From NCBI GenBank assembly GCA_964411885.1, contig CAYPMK010000002.1:7127-71126 (forward strand): a DNA stretch of 64,000 nt. The letters run 5' to 3'. Below the pieces are notes generated by a model, which ran no database searches, was not told where the DNA came from, and saw only the letters and a program-made list of their open reading frames with translations. A program made the position numbers and the translations under genes. This DNA comes from JAKLHL01 sp964411885 (lineage in GTDB: Bacteria; Bdellovibrionota; JAFGOL01). This document shows positions 55,927 through 63,761 of the stretch, one piece after another (positions within the stretch are counted from its first letter, which is position 1; each line of letters begins with the position of its first letter).

Positions 55927-56379
55927 TTAATTATATATAACCCTTAACGTAGCAATACCTACATAATTTCCATCCTGACTAGTTGAAACACTTGCCGTTG
56001 CACCAACAGTAATATCTGCTTTACCACTACTATTGAACGCCGCTGGAGCATTCAATACAAAAGTATCAACTGCAATAGATCCGCTCACTCCCGGGGCATT
56101 CATATTAATACTGCTCTCTACTATAGAAGTTGAGATGCTCCTGTTTTTACCGCCTTCTGCAATAAAAGACGCTGCGCCTATATCATTAGGACTAACAGTA
56201 ATGTCAAAAGATGAACCTGTAATAGTAGTGTCTGGGAATAAAAGATCTTGTATCTTATCTATGGTAATAGGTTTGTAAAGTTTTAAACCAATATTGAAAT
56301 TACTGTCACTTGCCAACAACCCTTTGGTCGTCAGCAAGATGAACAGAACTATAAATATTTTAAGTCGATTGAACTCCAC
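55927..56379 (-). CDS. DUF4402-type pilin-like protein, divergent paralogue
   Basis: This 150-residue protein has a signal peptide (~1-23) and closely parallels the flanking copies (KLYKPITIDKIQDLLFPDT, GGKNRSISTSIVESSI, end GNYVGIATLRVIYN), yet with AT-richer codons. It starts 25 bp after pilin copy 2 and has no promoter of its own in that space, so it is probably co-transcribed with it. Confidence 0.78.
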   Translation of the reverse strand: MEFNRLKIFIVLFILLTTKGLLASDSNFNIGLKLYKPITIDKIQDLLFPDTTITGSSFDITVSPNDIGAASFIAEGGKNRSISTSIVESSINMNAPGVSGSIAVDTFVLNAPAAFNSSGKADITVGATASVSTSQDGNYVGIATLRVIYN

Positions 56380-56404
56380 TCATCATCACCACCTTTAATA
56401 CAAC

Positions 56405-56845
56405 TTAGTTATAAACTACTCTCATCGTTGCTGTACCAGAATAGTTTCCATCTTCACTATTTGAAAGTACATGCGCTGTTGCTCCTACCTTTATACCATT
56501 TGCATTACCGCTGTTGTCAAACGCTGTTGGCGCACTAACTACAAAGTTATCTACTGCTATTGATGTTGCTACCCCAGGTGCACTCATGCTAATACTACTC
56601 TCTACTATTGAACTTGATATACTTCTGTTCTTTCCACCCTGTGCATTAAATGCTGCTGCACCAGTATCACTTGTCGCTACTGCTATATCAAATGCTGATC
56701 CTGTCAATGTAGCATCTGGGAACAATAGATCCTGTACCTTGTCTATTGTAATTGGTTTGTAAAGTTTTAGTGTTACGTTAAAACTCCTGTCTGTTGCCAT
56801 CGCCGTCGCACTTAACATCGCAATCATTATTAATAATTTTTTCAT
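56405..56845 (-). CDS. DUF4402-type major pilin-like protein, copy 2
   Basis: This 146-residue protein is identical to the copy at 55318, with the same leader and sigma-54 promoter. It is first of a two-gene unit with the divergent paralogue. Upstream sequence differs from copy 1 beyond 56909 but carries similar TGTC half-sites. Confidence 0.8.
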   Translation of the reverse strand: MKKLLIMIAMLSATAMATDRSFNVTLKLYKPITIDKVQDLLFPDATLTGSAFDIAVATSDTGAAAFNAQGGKNRSISSSIVESSISMSAPGVATSIAVDNFVVSAPTAFDNSGNANGIKVGATAHVLSNSEDGNYSGTATMRVVYN

Positions 56846-56891
56846 GGCCCTTTTCCCCCTTTCTTTTCTTTTTAGGTTCTATTACCTATAA

Positions 56892-56907
56892 TGCATTACA
56901 TGTGCCA
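56892..56907 (-). promoter_or_regulatory. sigma-54 promoter, pilin copy 2
   Basis: This is identical to the copy 1 promoter (TGGCACATGTAATGCA on the minus strand). Confidence 0.75.
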
Positions 56908-56956
56908 AATAAAACCCCTAATGTTTTTAATTACTTACTAAGCCAACAATAAGTAA

Positions 56957-56986
56957 CTAAGACAAATTTATCCTAAAATGTCCTAT
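56957..56986. promoter_or_regulatory. paired TGTC half-sites upstream of pilin copy 2
   Basis: TGTCTTAG on minus (56957-56964) and TGTCCTAT on plus (56979-56986) lie 50-80 bp upstream of the promoter, outside the duplicated block. Confidence 0.45.
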
Positions 56987-57031
56987 ATCGTCAAATAAGG
57001 TTTAATAAGAGCGTTAGTATTTTGACAAAAT

Positions 57032-57757
57032 CTACCAGCTCATAATAAAAGACGCATTAACAGCATATTGGTTGTTCTTTTCTTCGATATTGTAATTCCA
57101 TAAAACTCCAGCACTTAAAGAATAAAGGTCTGTAAGTTTATATACAAGAGAAGTATTAAATCCCGTTTCTATAAAAGAAAAATCCAGTCCTTTATATTTT
57201 GTAAAACTCAAAAGTATTTTAGAGTTCAAACTAAGATCTTCTGTTAATTGGTGATCATAGTATGGGCCAAAATTAAAATATAATCCTTTGTAAAAATCTA
57301 CGTCGATATATGCAGCAGCGTATACACCTAATCCGTTATGAATATCATACCATGACGAAACATACAATTCTTCTGTATGCCAAAATTCTCCAACAAAGAA
57401 AAGGTAGGACACAAACCCAAGTGATAATCCAAAATTATCTTCGTCAACAAGATCATAGTTAATGGTGAGATCAAGCTCATCCCTTACATCCTTAAGCTCA
57501 CTCCTTTTCTTAAAAGGCAAAGAAGACCAAATGTTCAAACTTATTGCAGGCTCGTTAAGACCAAGTGTTAAAGACGGCTGAAAGGCAGGCACTCCTTCTG
57601 GATATACATAGTAACCTCGCCAGTAATAACTGTTAACAAAGTCTGTTTTAGCCTCTCCAGTAAAATTACTTTTTGTATTATCATCTTCTTGTGCCTGTAG
57701 CGCGCCAGCACCTAACAGCAAGAATATTAAAAATAATTTCACTTTAATGTTTTGCAA
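57032..57757 (-). CDS. outer-membrane barrel protein, possibly TorF/TIGR02001-like
   Basis: This 241-residue protein has a signal peptide (1-22, QA-QED) and is otherwise alternating aromatic strands ending SFIMSW. The opening GEAKTDFVNSYYWRGYYV resembles the TIGR02001 family start (SDYVFRG). It is a small barrel with an unknown substrate. It lies five bp after a small secreted-protein gene. Confidence 0.65.
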   Translation of the reverse strand: MQNIKVKLFLIFLLLGAGALQAQEDDNTKSNFTGEAKTDFVNSYYWRGYYVYPEGVPAFQPSLTLGLNEPAISLNIWSSLPFKKRSELKDVRDELDLTINYDLVDEDNFGLSLGFVSYLFFVGEFWHTEELYVSSWYDIHNGLGVYAAAYIDVDFYKGLYFNFGPYYDHQLTEDLSLNSKILLSFTKYKGLDFSFIETGFNTSLVYKLTDLYSLSAGVLWNYNIEEKNNQYAVNASFIMSW

Positions 57758-57762
57758 AAGGG

Positions 57763-58080
57763 TTATTTGTCCTTCTTACATTCAAGTTCTATCCCTTTAC
57801 CTAGATACTTACACGGAAAAAGGGGGAACCAGCCTTTGTCATTATACTGATACAAATTTAAATAACAATGATCGCAGTTAGACGCTGCCTTGTCTCTTGT
57901 TTTTATGATCAGAGGACAAAACTTTTGTTCTTCTAGTGGATTACTCAATATAGCAGAAACAGAAAATCTATCACCATCATCATTCTGGTTCATGCTTAAC
58001 CTTTTACATTCTATTAGTTTCTCTTTTGATAGAACATAAGAGGAAGAAAAAATCACAAATAAAATAAGTATAAGTTTCAT
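57763..58080 (-). CDS. small secreted cysteine-rich protein
   Basis: This 105-residue protein has a signal peptide (1-18) and seven Cys, including a CDHC pair and a C-terminal CKY...ELECKK. It has no recognised family. GGAGG six bases before the ATG at 58080 sets the start. It is co-transcribed with the barrel protein. Confidence 0.6.
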   Translation of the reverse strand: MKLILILFVIFSSSYVLSKEKLIECKRLSMNQNDDGDRFSVSAILSNPLEEQKFCPLIIKTRDKAASNCDHCYLNLYQYNDKGWFPLFPCKYLGKGIELECKKDK

Positions 58081-58172
58081 AAACACCCTCCAAACTTTTG
58101 AAACTATACTAACACAAAAGTTAGGATTAAAAAAGACAGACCAAACAAAAAATTTTAGGCGCTAAAGCGTCC

Positions 58173-58490
58173 TTATCCCATCTGACTTGGATTTGGTGTT
58201 TTTAGAACCAAAAAAGTTGCATCTTTATCGCTTGTGTTAACTATTTCCATTGGCGTCTTATATATAACAGGAACAAGGTCACCTTTTTTAAATGTGTTTA
58301 ATGTACCAGCAAGATCCACCTTAATAATACCCTCTAAAACGAGTAAATGCACATTCGAATTAGCCTCGTGCTTAGGAACCACTTGATTAGGTTTTAAAGC
58401 TATTTGCATAACTAAGAAATCTTTTTCATCAACAAGTTTTCTTTTTCCAAGACCATCGTCACTAAATGGAATGTTCTCAAATACGTTCAT
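58173..58490 (-). CDS. small cupin-domain protein
   Basis: This 105-residue single cupin has VVPKHEANSNVHLLVLEG (motif 1, with His/Glu metal ligands reduced) and a second motif region ending NTSDKDATFLVL. It may bind a small ligand. AGGAGG precedes the ATG. Confidence 0.8.
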   Translation of the reverse strand: MNVFENIPFSDDGLGKRKLVDEKDFLVMQIALKPNQVVPKHEANSNVHLLVLEGIIKVDLAGTLNTFKKGDLVPVIYKTPMEIVNTSDKDATFLVLKTPNPSQMG

Positions 58491-58582
58491 AATGTCCTCC
58501 TTTTTAATCTCAAATTACTTGGCTTTCTTATAAACAATATATATCAAACAAAACATGGAATCTTTGACTTATATCAAAAAAA

Positions 58583-58733
58583 CAAGCAGATAAAAAAGCT
58601 TGCGAGTATTTTAGTTTTAGACGAAGCAAAATGATGAGAGGGATTACTTCAGCTTCGCCGTGTATGTACAAGGCGGCTCGCTTCAGTCATCCCTAAAGTT
58701 GTTCGGCCGTCTTAGGCCTCACTCATTTGCATT
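58583..58733. repeat. tRNA-Ser-adjacent structured intergenic element
   Basis: This ~150-bp non-coding stretch has imperfect inverted arms (CTTCAGCTTCGCC against GGCGGCTCGCTTCAG; GGGATTA against TCATCCC) and the 18-nt motif CGAGTATTTTAGTTTTAG (58603-58620), shared with the element beside tRNA-Leu (17 of 18 bases). I see no gene here. The 58491-58582 part holds only the cupin ribosome and promoter region. Confidence 0.5.
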
Positions 58734-58794
58734 TCTCTCCGCCAGATAAAAAAATGCCAACCAAGAGGTTGGCTTTTTTTATCTGGCGGAGAGA
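58734..58794. repeat. 61-bp palindrome embedding an inverted tRNA 3' end and terminator
   Basis: Two 28-base arms are complementary apart from a single unpaired T, with loop AAGA. The outer arms are the tRNA-Ser acceptor-CCA end (TCTCTCCGCCA) and its inverted copy; the inner part (GCCAACC/GGTTGGC flanked by A7/T7) is a standard bidirectional terminator. Confidence 0.85.
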
Positions 58795-58873
58795 GAGGGA
58801 TTCGAACCCCCGGTACCCGTAAAGATACAACGGTTTTCAAGACCGCCGGTTTCAACCGCTCACCCATCTCTCC
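58784..58873 (-). tRNA. tRNA-Ser (anticodon TGA), CCA encoded
   Basis: This is a class II tRNA. Acceptor GGAGAGA/TCTCTCC pairs perfectly, discriminator is G, and CCA is encoded. Anticodon loop CTTGAAA gives TGA for UCA codons. A long variable arm is present; the T-loop is TTCGAAT. The terminator palindrome follows directly. Confidence 0.95.
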
Positions 58874-58906
58874 GTTGGCTGTAATACCCCGAAATGTATC
58901 TTTAAA

Positions 58907-59488
58907 TCAAGATATTTTTTTTGATAGTTCCATTAAGGCCCTAGCCCTATGACTAACTGTGTTCTTTTCTTGCATACTAAGCTCTGCCATGCTCTTGCCT
59001 GCAAAGCCTTCTACAATGAATACAGGGTCGTAGCCAAAGCCATTAGAACCCTTTGGAAAAAGTCCTATATTACCCTCGCACACACCTTGTCCAAAAATTG
59101 CATCCTTCTTGAACGGATCATATACACAAATACAACACTTGAACCTTGCACTTCTTTTTTCTATGGGAACACTCTTAAGTTCTAAAAGTAATTTTTGAAC
59201 CCTGTCCTCGTCCGTTGCATCAAGACCAGCGTACCTTGCACTTTCAACACCGGGTCTACCGCCCAATGCATCCACCTCAAGCCCAGAATCGTCGGCAAGA
59301 GCCACAACATTATATCTTTCAGCATAGGCTTTTGCCTTTATCAACGCATTAGAACAAAAATCAGGGCCATCTTCTTCTACATGAAATTGTGTATATCCTG
59401 CACCTAAAGAAATAAAAGCAAAACCTTTATCCTTTAGAACAGCCTCTATTTCTTTTATCTTACCTTTGTTGGAAGAAACTATAAGCAT
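58907..59488 (-). CDS. rdgB: XTP/dITP diphosphatase (RdgB/HAM1)
   Basis: This 193-residue house-cleaning NTP pyrophosphatase has IVSSNKGKIKEIEAVL, ALADDSGLEVDALGGRPGV, YDPFKKDAIF, GSNGFGYDPVFI and NTVSHRARAL. It removes XTP and dITP. It overlaps the rph end by ten bp; the ATG at 59488 gives the family start, and the TTG at 59500 is less likely. It follows rph, a frequent arrangement. Confidence 0.95.
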   Translation of the reverse strand: MLIVSSNKGKIKEIEAVLKDKGFAFISLGAGYTQFHVEEDGPDFCSNALIKAKAYAERYNVVALADDSGLEVDALGGRPGVESARYAGLDATDEDRVQKLLLELKSVPIEKRSARFKCCICVYDPFKKDAIFGQGVCEGNIGLFPKGSNGFGYDPVFIVEGFAGKSMAELSMQEKNTVSHRARALMELSKKIS

Positions 59489-60207
59489 TTTTTGGACCAA
59501 TCCATAAAGGTTTTATTTTGGACTTCCGTTATAGTCTGTATGCTAGATTCTGCAAGATCTACCAAAGCATCAAGGTCTTTTCTTAAAAAAGTATTACCCT
59601 CTGCAGTTCCTTGTACCTCTACTAGTTTTTTAGAGCCTGTCATTATTATGTTCATATCCACATGTGCAGAAGAATCTTCTATATAATCAAGGTCCAAATA
59701 TGGAGTACCATTTACTATACCGGCGCTGATAGCACAAATATTCTCTACTATAGGATCCTCTTTTAGATCTCCTTTCTTTATAAGATCGTTTATTAACATC
59801 CTTAATGCAACAAAAGCCCCATTTATGCTAGCTGTTCTTGTTCCTCCGTCTGCTTGTATTACATCACAATCAACTATGATCTGTTTTTCACCAAGCTTTA
59901 CAAGGTCAACACCGGCCCTTAAACTCCTGCCTATAAGACGCTGTATCTCTTGCGTTCTGCCAGAAACAGATTTCCTTTCTCTTTGTATCCTTTCATTAGA
60001 GGACCTTGGAAGCATTCCGTATTCAGCAGTAACCCAACCCTTACCCTGTCCTTTTAACCAAGAAGGCACGCCCCTATCAAGTGTTGCACAACAAAGTACT
60101 CTTGTATTACCCATACTTACTAAGACGCTGTATGGAATAAGGTCAAGATAAAAAGGGTCCATCGTAAGTTTTCTTAATTCACTATTATTTCTTGATCCGC
60201 TTCTCAT
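59479..60207 (-). CDS. rph: ribonuclease PH
   Basis: This 242-residue phosphorolytic exoribonuclease trims tRNA 3' ends. Marks are GNTRVLCCATLDRGVP, GWVTAEYGMLPRSSNER, GRTQEIQRLIGRSLRA, DCDVIQADGGTRTASI and EVQGTAEGNTF. The last ten bp overlap rdgB. Confidence 0.96.
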   Translation of the reverse strand: MRSGSRNNSELRKLTMDPFYLDLIPYSVLVSMGNTRVLCCATLDRGVPSWLKGQGKGWVTAEYGMLPRSSNERIQRERKSVSGRTQEIQRLIGRSLRAGVDLVKLGEKQIIVDCDVIQADGGTRTASINGAFVALRMLINDLIKKGDLKEDPIVENICAISAGIVNGTPYLDLDYIEDSSAHVDMNIIMTGSKKLVEVQGTAEGNTFLRKDLDALVDLAESSIQTITEVQNKTFMDWSKKCL

Positions 60208-60211
60208 TTTT

Positions 60212-61282
60212 TTACTCCTCTTTACTATTAATAAAATATAGATTTATTCCTTTAGAGATATTTTTAGTCATTTTCTCTATCCACTCTTCATTTAACATGT
60301 CAGAAAGATCACTGGCATTACTCATAAAACCAATCTCTATAAGCACAGACGGCATATAAGCACTATGAAGCACTGCGAACGGTGCTTTTTTAACTCCACG
60401 GTTCACCATCTTTACAGGTATTCTAGACGATATATTGTAAGCCAACCTTGCACTCTCTTTTATGTGGCCACTAGTCATTATAGAACTAAGAACAGAATCT
60501 ACGTCTTTTTTATTCTTGTTATTAGCCAACAACGTGTTCTCTTTTTTTGCCACCATCTCTGCATAAGTATCTTCTGCTTCTTCGCTCATATAAAAGACAT
60601 CTGCTCCCCTTGCCATAGGATCAACAGAAGAATTGGCATGTACGCTTATAAAAATATTAGTGCCGTCGTTGTTTGCTGTACTCGTTCTTTCTGCCAATGG
60701 TATTTTTTTGTCATTAGTCCTAGTATAATAAACTATGTAGCCATTATTCTGCAACAGCTCCCCTAATTTTTTTGCAAAAGAAAGAGTTATGTTCTTTTCA
60801 TAAATAGTTTTACCATTAAACTCTGCTTTTGCACCAAGACCATCGTCACCACTTCCACCATGCCCTGGGTCTATCATAACTGTTCTTTTCTTTACTGAAT
60901 AAGACAGCTTTGTAGCAAAACTTATTGCTGCAGGTCTAGACAAATAGCTAACACCTTTATGGACTACAAGCGGTTTTTCAAACATTAAGACATCTCCATT
61001 AATTGCAACAGCATCACTTATTGGAGATAGAATGAAAATATCCTTAGAGTTTTTAAAACTTATCTTATGAAGAACTCTGTTATAAACAGGTTTTATAGAT
61101 AAAGGCTCCAAAAAAGAGGACAACCTTATATATTCATTATCATTTATTTGAGTACTTGGTAACTTGATGTTCTTTCCATTATGATCAAATACAAATTCAC
61201 CGGCGTAGATATTTGAACATAAAACTAAAATGGACAAAATATAAAAAGCAAGTAATCTTTTATTAATGGATAACATACTCAT
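60212..61282 (-). CDS. N-acetylmuramoyl-L-alanine amidase (Amidase_3)
   Basis: This ~357-residue exported protein has a signal peptide or anchor (residues ~7-27), an N-terminal domain similar to copper-amine-oxidase-like/stalk modules, and a C-terminal zinc amidase: VMIDPGHGGSGDDGLG, the Glu ligand in YEKNITLSFA, FISVHANSS and the catalytic Glu in VLIEIGFMSN. It cleaves the stem peptide from muramic acid. The ATG at 61282 has AAGG six to seven bases upstream. The first 17 bases overlap the divergent Ppx-like gene. Confidence 0.9.
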   Translation of the reverse strand: MSMLSINKRLLAFYILSILVLCSNIYAGEFVFDHNGKNIKLPSTQINDNEYIRLSSFLEPLSIKPVYNRVLHKISFKNSKDIFILSPISDAVAINGDVLMFEKPLVVHKGVSYLSRPAAISFATKLSYSVKKRTVMIDPGHGGSGDDGLGAKAEFNGKTIYEKNITLSFAKKLGELLQNNGYIVYYTRTNDKKIPLAERTSTANNDGTNIFISVHANSSVDPMARGADVFYMSEEAEDTYAEMVAKKENTLLANNKNKKDVDSVLSSIMTSGHIKESARLAYNISSRIPVKMVNRGVKKAPFAVLHSAYMPSVLIEIGFMSNASDLSDMLNEEWIEKMTKNISKGINLYFINSKEE

Positions 61283-62180
61283 AATAGACCTTGGAACTAA
61301 CACCGCCATATTTACTGTTCTAAGTAAAGATAATTCCAAACTGATTATAACCTATGAACAAAGTATTACAACAAGGATCGGGGAAAATATTTCTTCCAAC
61401 AATAAGATCTCCAAAGAAGTACTTGAAAGGAACATCTTGCTTATAAACAAAGAATTAAAGAACATAAGATCAAAATTCAAGATATCTAGCACATACGCTA
61501 TGACAACAGAGGCAGTAAGATGTGCCACTAACGGTAAAGACTGCATAAAAGAACTTAACAACAATTGTGGTGTAGAATTTGAGATAATTACTGGCGAACA
61601 AGAGGCGATATTAACAGAAAAGGCTTTGAACCCTTTAACAAGCCAGTTCCCCAATAGAGTGATCTGCGATATTGGTGGAGGTAGCACAGAGTTAATATTT
61701 ATAGAGGAAAATAAAACACAAGGATATCACAGTATTCCTCTTGGAGTGGTAAGGATAGAAAAGACCTTTAAAGTAACATCTAATCTAAACAATCATAACT
61801 CGGCCATATTTGAAATAAAGAAACTATTGGGATCACAAACAAGAAACACTAATGCCTTAATATTATGTGGAGGCACTGCAACAACTACAGCCTCTATTTT
61901 ATTAGGTTTAAAAGGCTATGATGCAAAAAAAGTAGAAGGCTATGTACTTAAAAAAGAAGAACTCGAAGCACTCATATTAAAAGCATCTAAAATGGATCTT
62001 AACGATCTACATGAGCTTTTAGTCACAGACAAAGAAAGAGCCGATGTAATAACAGCAGGATTTTTAATAATCAGAGAATCAATAAATCATTTTAATCCTA
62101 CAACCGTTATGATAAGCACTTATGGTCCAAGACACGGCTTTGTAATGGAAAAATTGGGAATAGACGAGGTAATCCAATGA
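61266..62180 (+). CDS. Ppx/GppA-family phosphatase
   Basis: This 304-residue protein of the sugar-kinase/actin fold has IIDLGTNTAIF, YAMTTEAVRCATNG, EIITGEQEA, CDIGGGSTELIFI and ILCGGTATTTAS. It hydrolyses polyphosphate or pppGpp. It lacks the C-terminal HD region of E. coli Ppx, as short family members do. There is no clear ribosome site. Its stop overlaps the next start (ATGA). Confidence 0.88.
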   Translation: MDNILIIDLGTNTAIFTVLSKDNSKLIITYEQSITTRIGENISSNNKISKEVLERNILLINKELKNIRSKFKISSTYAMTTEAVRCATNGKDCIKELNNNCGVEFEIITGEQEAILTEKALNPLTSQFPNRVICDIGGGSTELIFIEENKTQGYHSIPLGVVRIEKTFKVTSNLNNHNSAIFEIKKLLGSQTRNTNALILCGGTATTTASILLGLKGYDAKKVEGYVLKKEELEALILKASKMDLNDLHELLVTDKERADVITAGFLIIRESINHFNPTTVMISTYGPRHGFVMEKLGIDEVIQ

Positions 62181-62734
62181 AATATGCAATACTAGTTCCA
62201 ACAAAATTTGAAGCAGACAAAGTCCCTCAAAAAACAAAAGACAGTGGAGTGTTCTTTGTTTCTGGAGTCCTACGTCTAACAAGAAAAAGAATATTAAGTC
62301 TAATTAAGAACCACAAGGTAGACAAGATAATACTACTTGGTTTTTGTGGCGACCTTATGCAAAAGAACAGGCTCGGACAAGCTTTTAATATAAACAAGGT
62401 CTGTGATGGCAAGAACACCATGGAACTAAAAACACTAAAAGGCCTTAAACTTAAAGAAGCTTCATGCATAACGTCTATTAAACCTGTATATACAGATGTC
62501 GTACGTAAAAAAATGGCAGAACACGCAGAATTAGTAGAAATGGAATGCTGGTGGGCGGCCCAAGCCTGCAAAGAAAACAATGTAGACTTTCATTCGATCA
62601 GGATAGTTTCTGACGAATGCAATTCCCCACTTGGAGAATATTTTGATTTTAAGAAAGGTCCTACAAAAGAATTACTTAATTCTCAAAAAGTCCTGAACAA
62701 TTTAGTAGAAAATATTATACAACTTTTATCCTAG
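62177..62734 (+). CDS. nucleoside phosphorylase-superfamily (MTAN-like) protein
   Basis: This 185-residue protein has a PNP/UDP fold: AILVPTKFEADKV, IILLGFCGDL (in place of the usual GxAG) and the purine-site ELVEMECWWAAQACKENN then IRIVSDECN. This is the pattern of MTA/SAH nucleosidase, futalosine hydrolase and related enzymes, though at 185 residues it is short (usual 220-240). The substrate is not assignable. It is coupled to the Ppx-like gene. Confidence 0.75.
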   Translation: MKYAILVPTKFEADKVPQKTKDSGVFFVSGVLRLTRKRILSLIKNHKVDKIILLGFCGDLMQKNRLGQAFNINKVCDGKNTMELKTLKGLKLKEASCITSIKPVYTDVVRKKMAEHAELVEMECWWAAQACKENNVDFHSIRIVSDECNSPLGEYFDFKKGPTKELLNSQKVLNNLVENIIQLLS

Positions 62735-63761
62735 ACGATACAGCATCAACAACAGCCTTTATAATACAAAAGATAGGAACAGAAAGTACCATACCAAGTA
62801 CTCCCATTAAACTATTGCCGACTATTATCAGAACAACTACTAATGCAGGATGCACGTTTATACGTTGAGAAACCATCATTGGTATTATTACCAAGAAATC
62901 TATCATCTGTGCTACAAAATATAACAAGATAGTAAGCAAGAACACCTGCTCTGTACCAAAATAATATGCAACAGCAACTCCAGGTATAGAACCAATAACA
63001 GGCCCAACATAAGGAACCAGATTAAACACACCGGCGATCAATGAAAGTAGCAATGCATACTTTATGCCAAGAACTAAAAGACCAATATATATAATAAGTG
63101 TTAGAACACCGGTCTCTAAAAGACGAGCCTGTATAAAGCCACCCATTTGTTTATTAATGTTATCGATCAGCACAACTCCTGACTCAAGATACCTATTAGG
63201 CAACATATTAAGCATTAGTCTTTTTATTTTTTTCCCATCTTTTAAGAGGAAAAAAGTAAAGAACGGCACCAATATGGCAAAATACACTAGTGAAGACAAC
63301 AACCATGGAATAGCAGACATAACATCCATCGAAAGTTGTGCTCCATATGATTTAAGTCTCTCGACCAGTTTAATGTCTGACAAGAAAAGACTAGAGGCTT
63401 CATACTTTTTTTCCCATACATCTATTTTTTGGAGTATCTTTGATGATATAGAGGGAAGTTCTTCACTCAATGTTTGATACTGTGCTGCAATCCCCATGTA
63501 TGATTGTTGATAAATTATATATATTAATAAGCCTACCAATACATATACGAACAAGATACTCGCCCACCTAGGAATTCCATATCTACCCTCTATTCTGTCT
63601 ACTGCTGGACTAAAAAGATATGCAAAAACTGCAGAAAGTAACGCCGGACCTAAAAGCCCCGGAACAAAGATCACTACAGCTATAGTAAACAAAATAACAG
63701 CTATAAGAAAATAGAACCTTAGGGCAACTTCTCTTTCCTCTCTATTCTTAAATAAGATCAT
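62715..63761 (-). CDS. AI-2E family transporter (PerM/YdiK-like)
   Basis: This 348-residue integral membrane protein has eight helices and the family motifs PGLLGPALLSAVFAYLFSPA, VPFFTFFLLKDGKKI, NLVPYVGPVIGSIPGV and a C-terminal INVHPALVVVLIIVGNSLMG. Family members export small molecules or sodium. It overlaps the MTAN-like gene tail by 20 bp and starts in the stop of the upstream gene (63758-63761). Confidence 0.9.
   Translation of the reverse strand: MILFKNREEREVALRFYFLIAVILFTIAVVIFVPGLLGPALLSAVFAYLFSPAVDRIEGRYGIPRWASILFVYVLVGLLIYIIYQQSYMGIAAQYQTLSEELPSISSKILQKIDVWEKKYEASSLFLSDIKLVERLKSYGAQLSMDVMSAIPWLLSSLVYFAILVPFFTFFLLKDGKKIKRLMLNMLPNRYLESGVVLIDNINKQMGGFIQARLLETGVLTLIIYIGLLVLGIKYALLLSLIAGVFNLVPYVGPVIGSIPGVAVAYYFGTEQVFLLTILLYFVAQMIDFLVIIPMMVSQRINVHPALVVVLIIVGNSLMGVLGMVLSVPIFCIIKAVVDAVSSRIKVV

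Larger units (their letters stand above)
56401..56909. repeat. 509-bp exact direct duplication, copy 2
   Basis: This is the partner of 55314-55822. Exact identity over gene and promoter against the diverged middle paralogue suggests recent duplication, gene conversion, or a misassembly. Confidence 0.9.
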
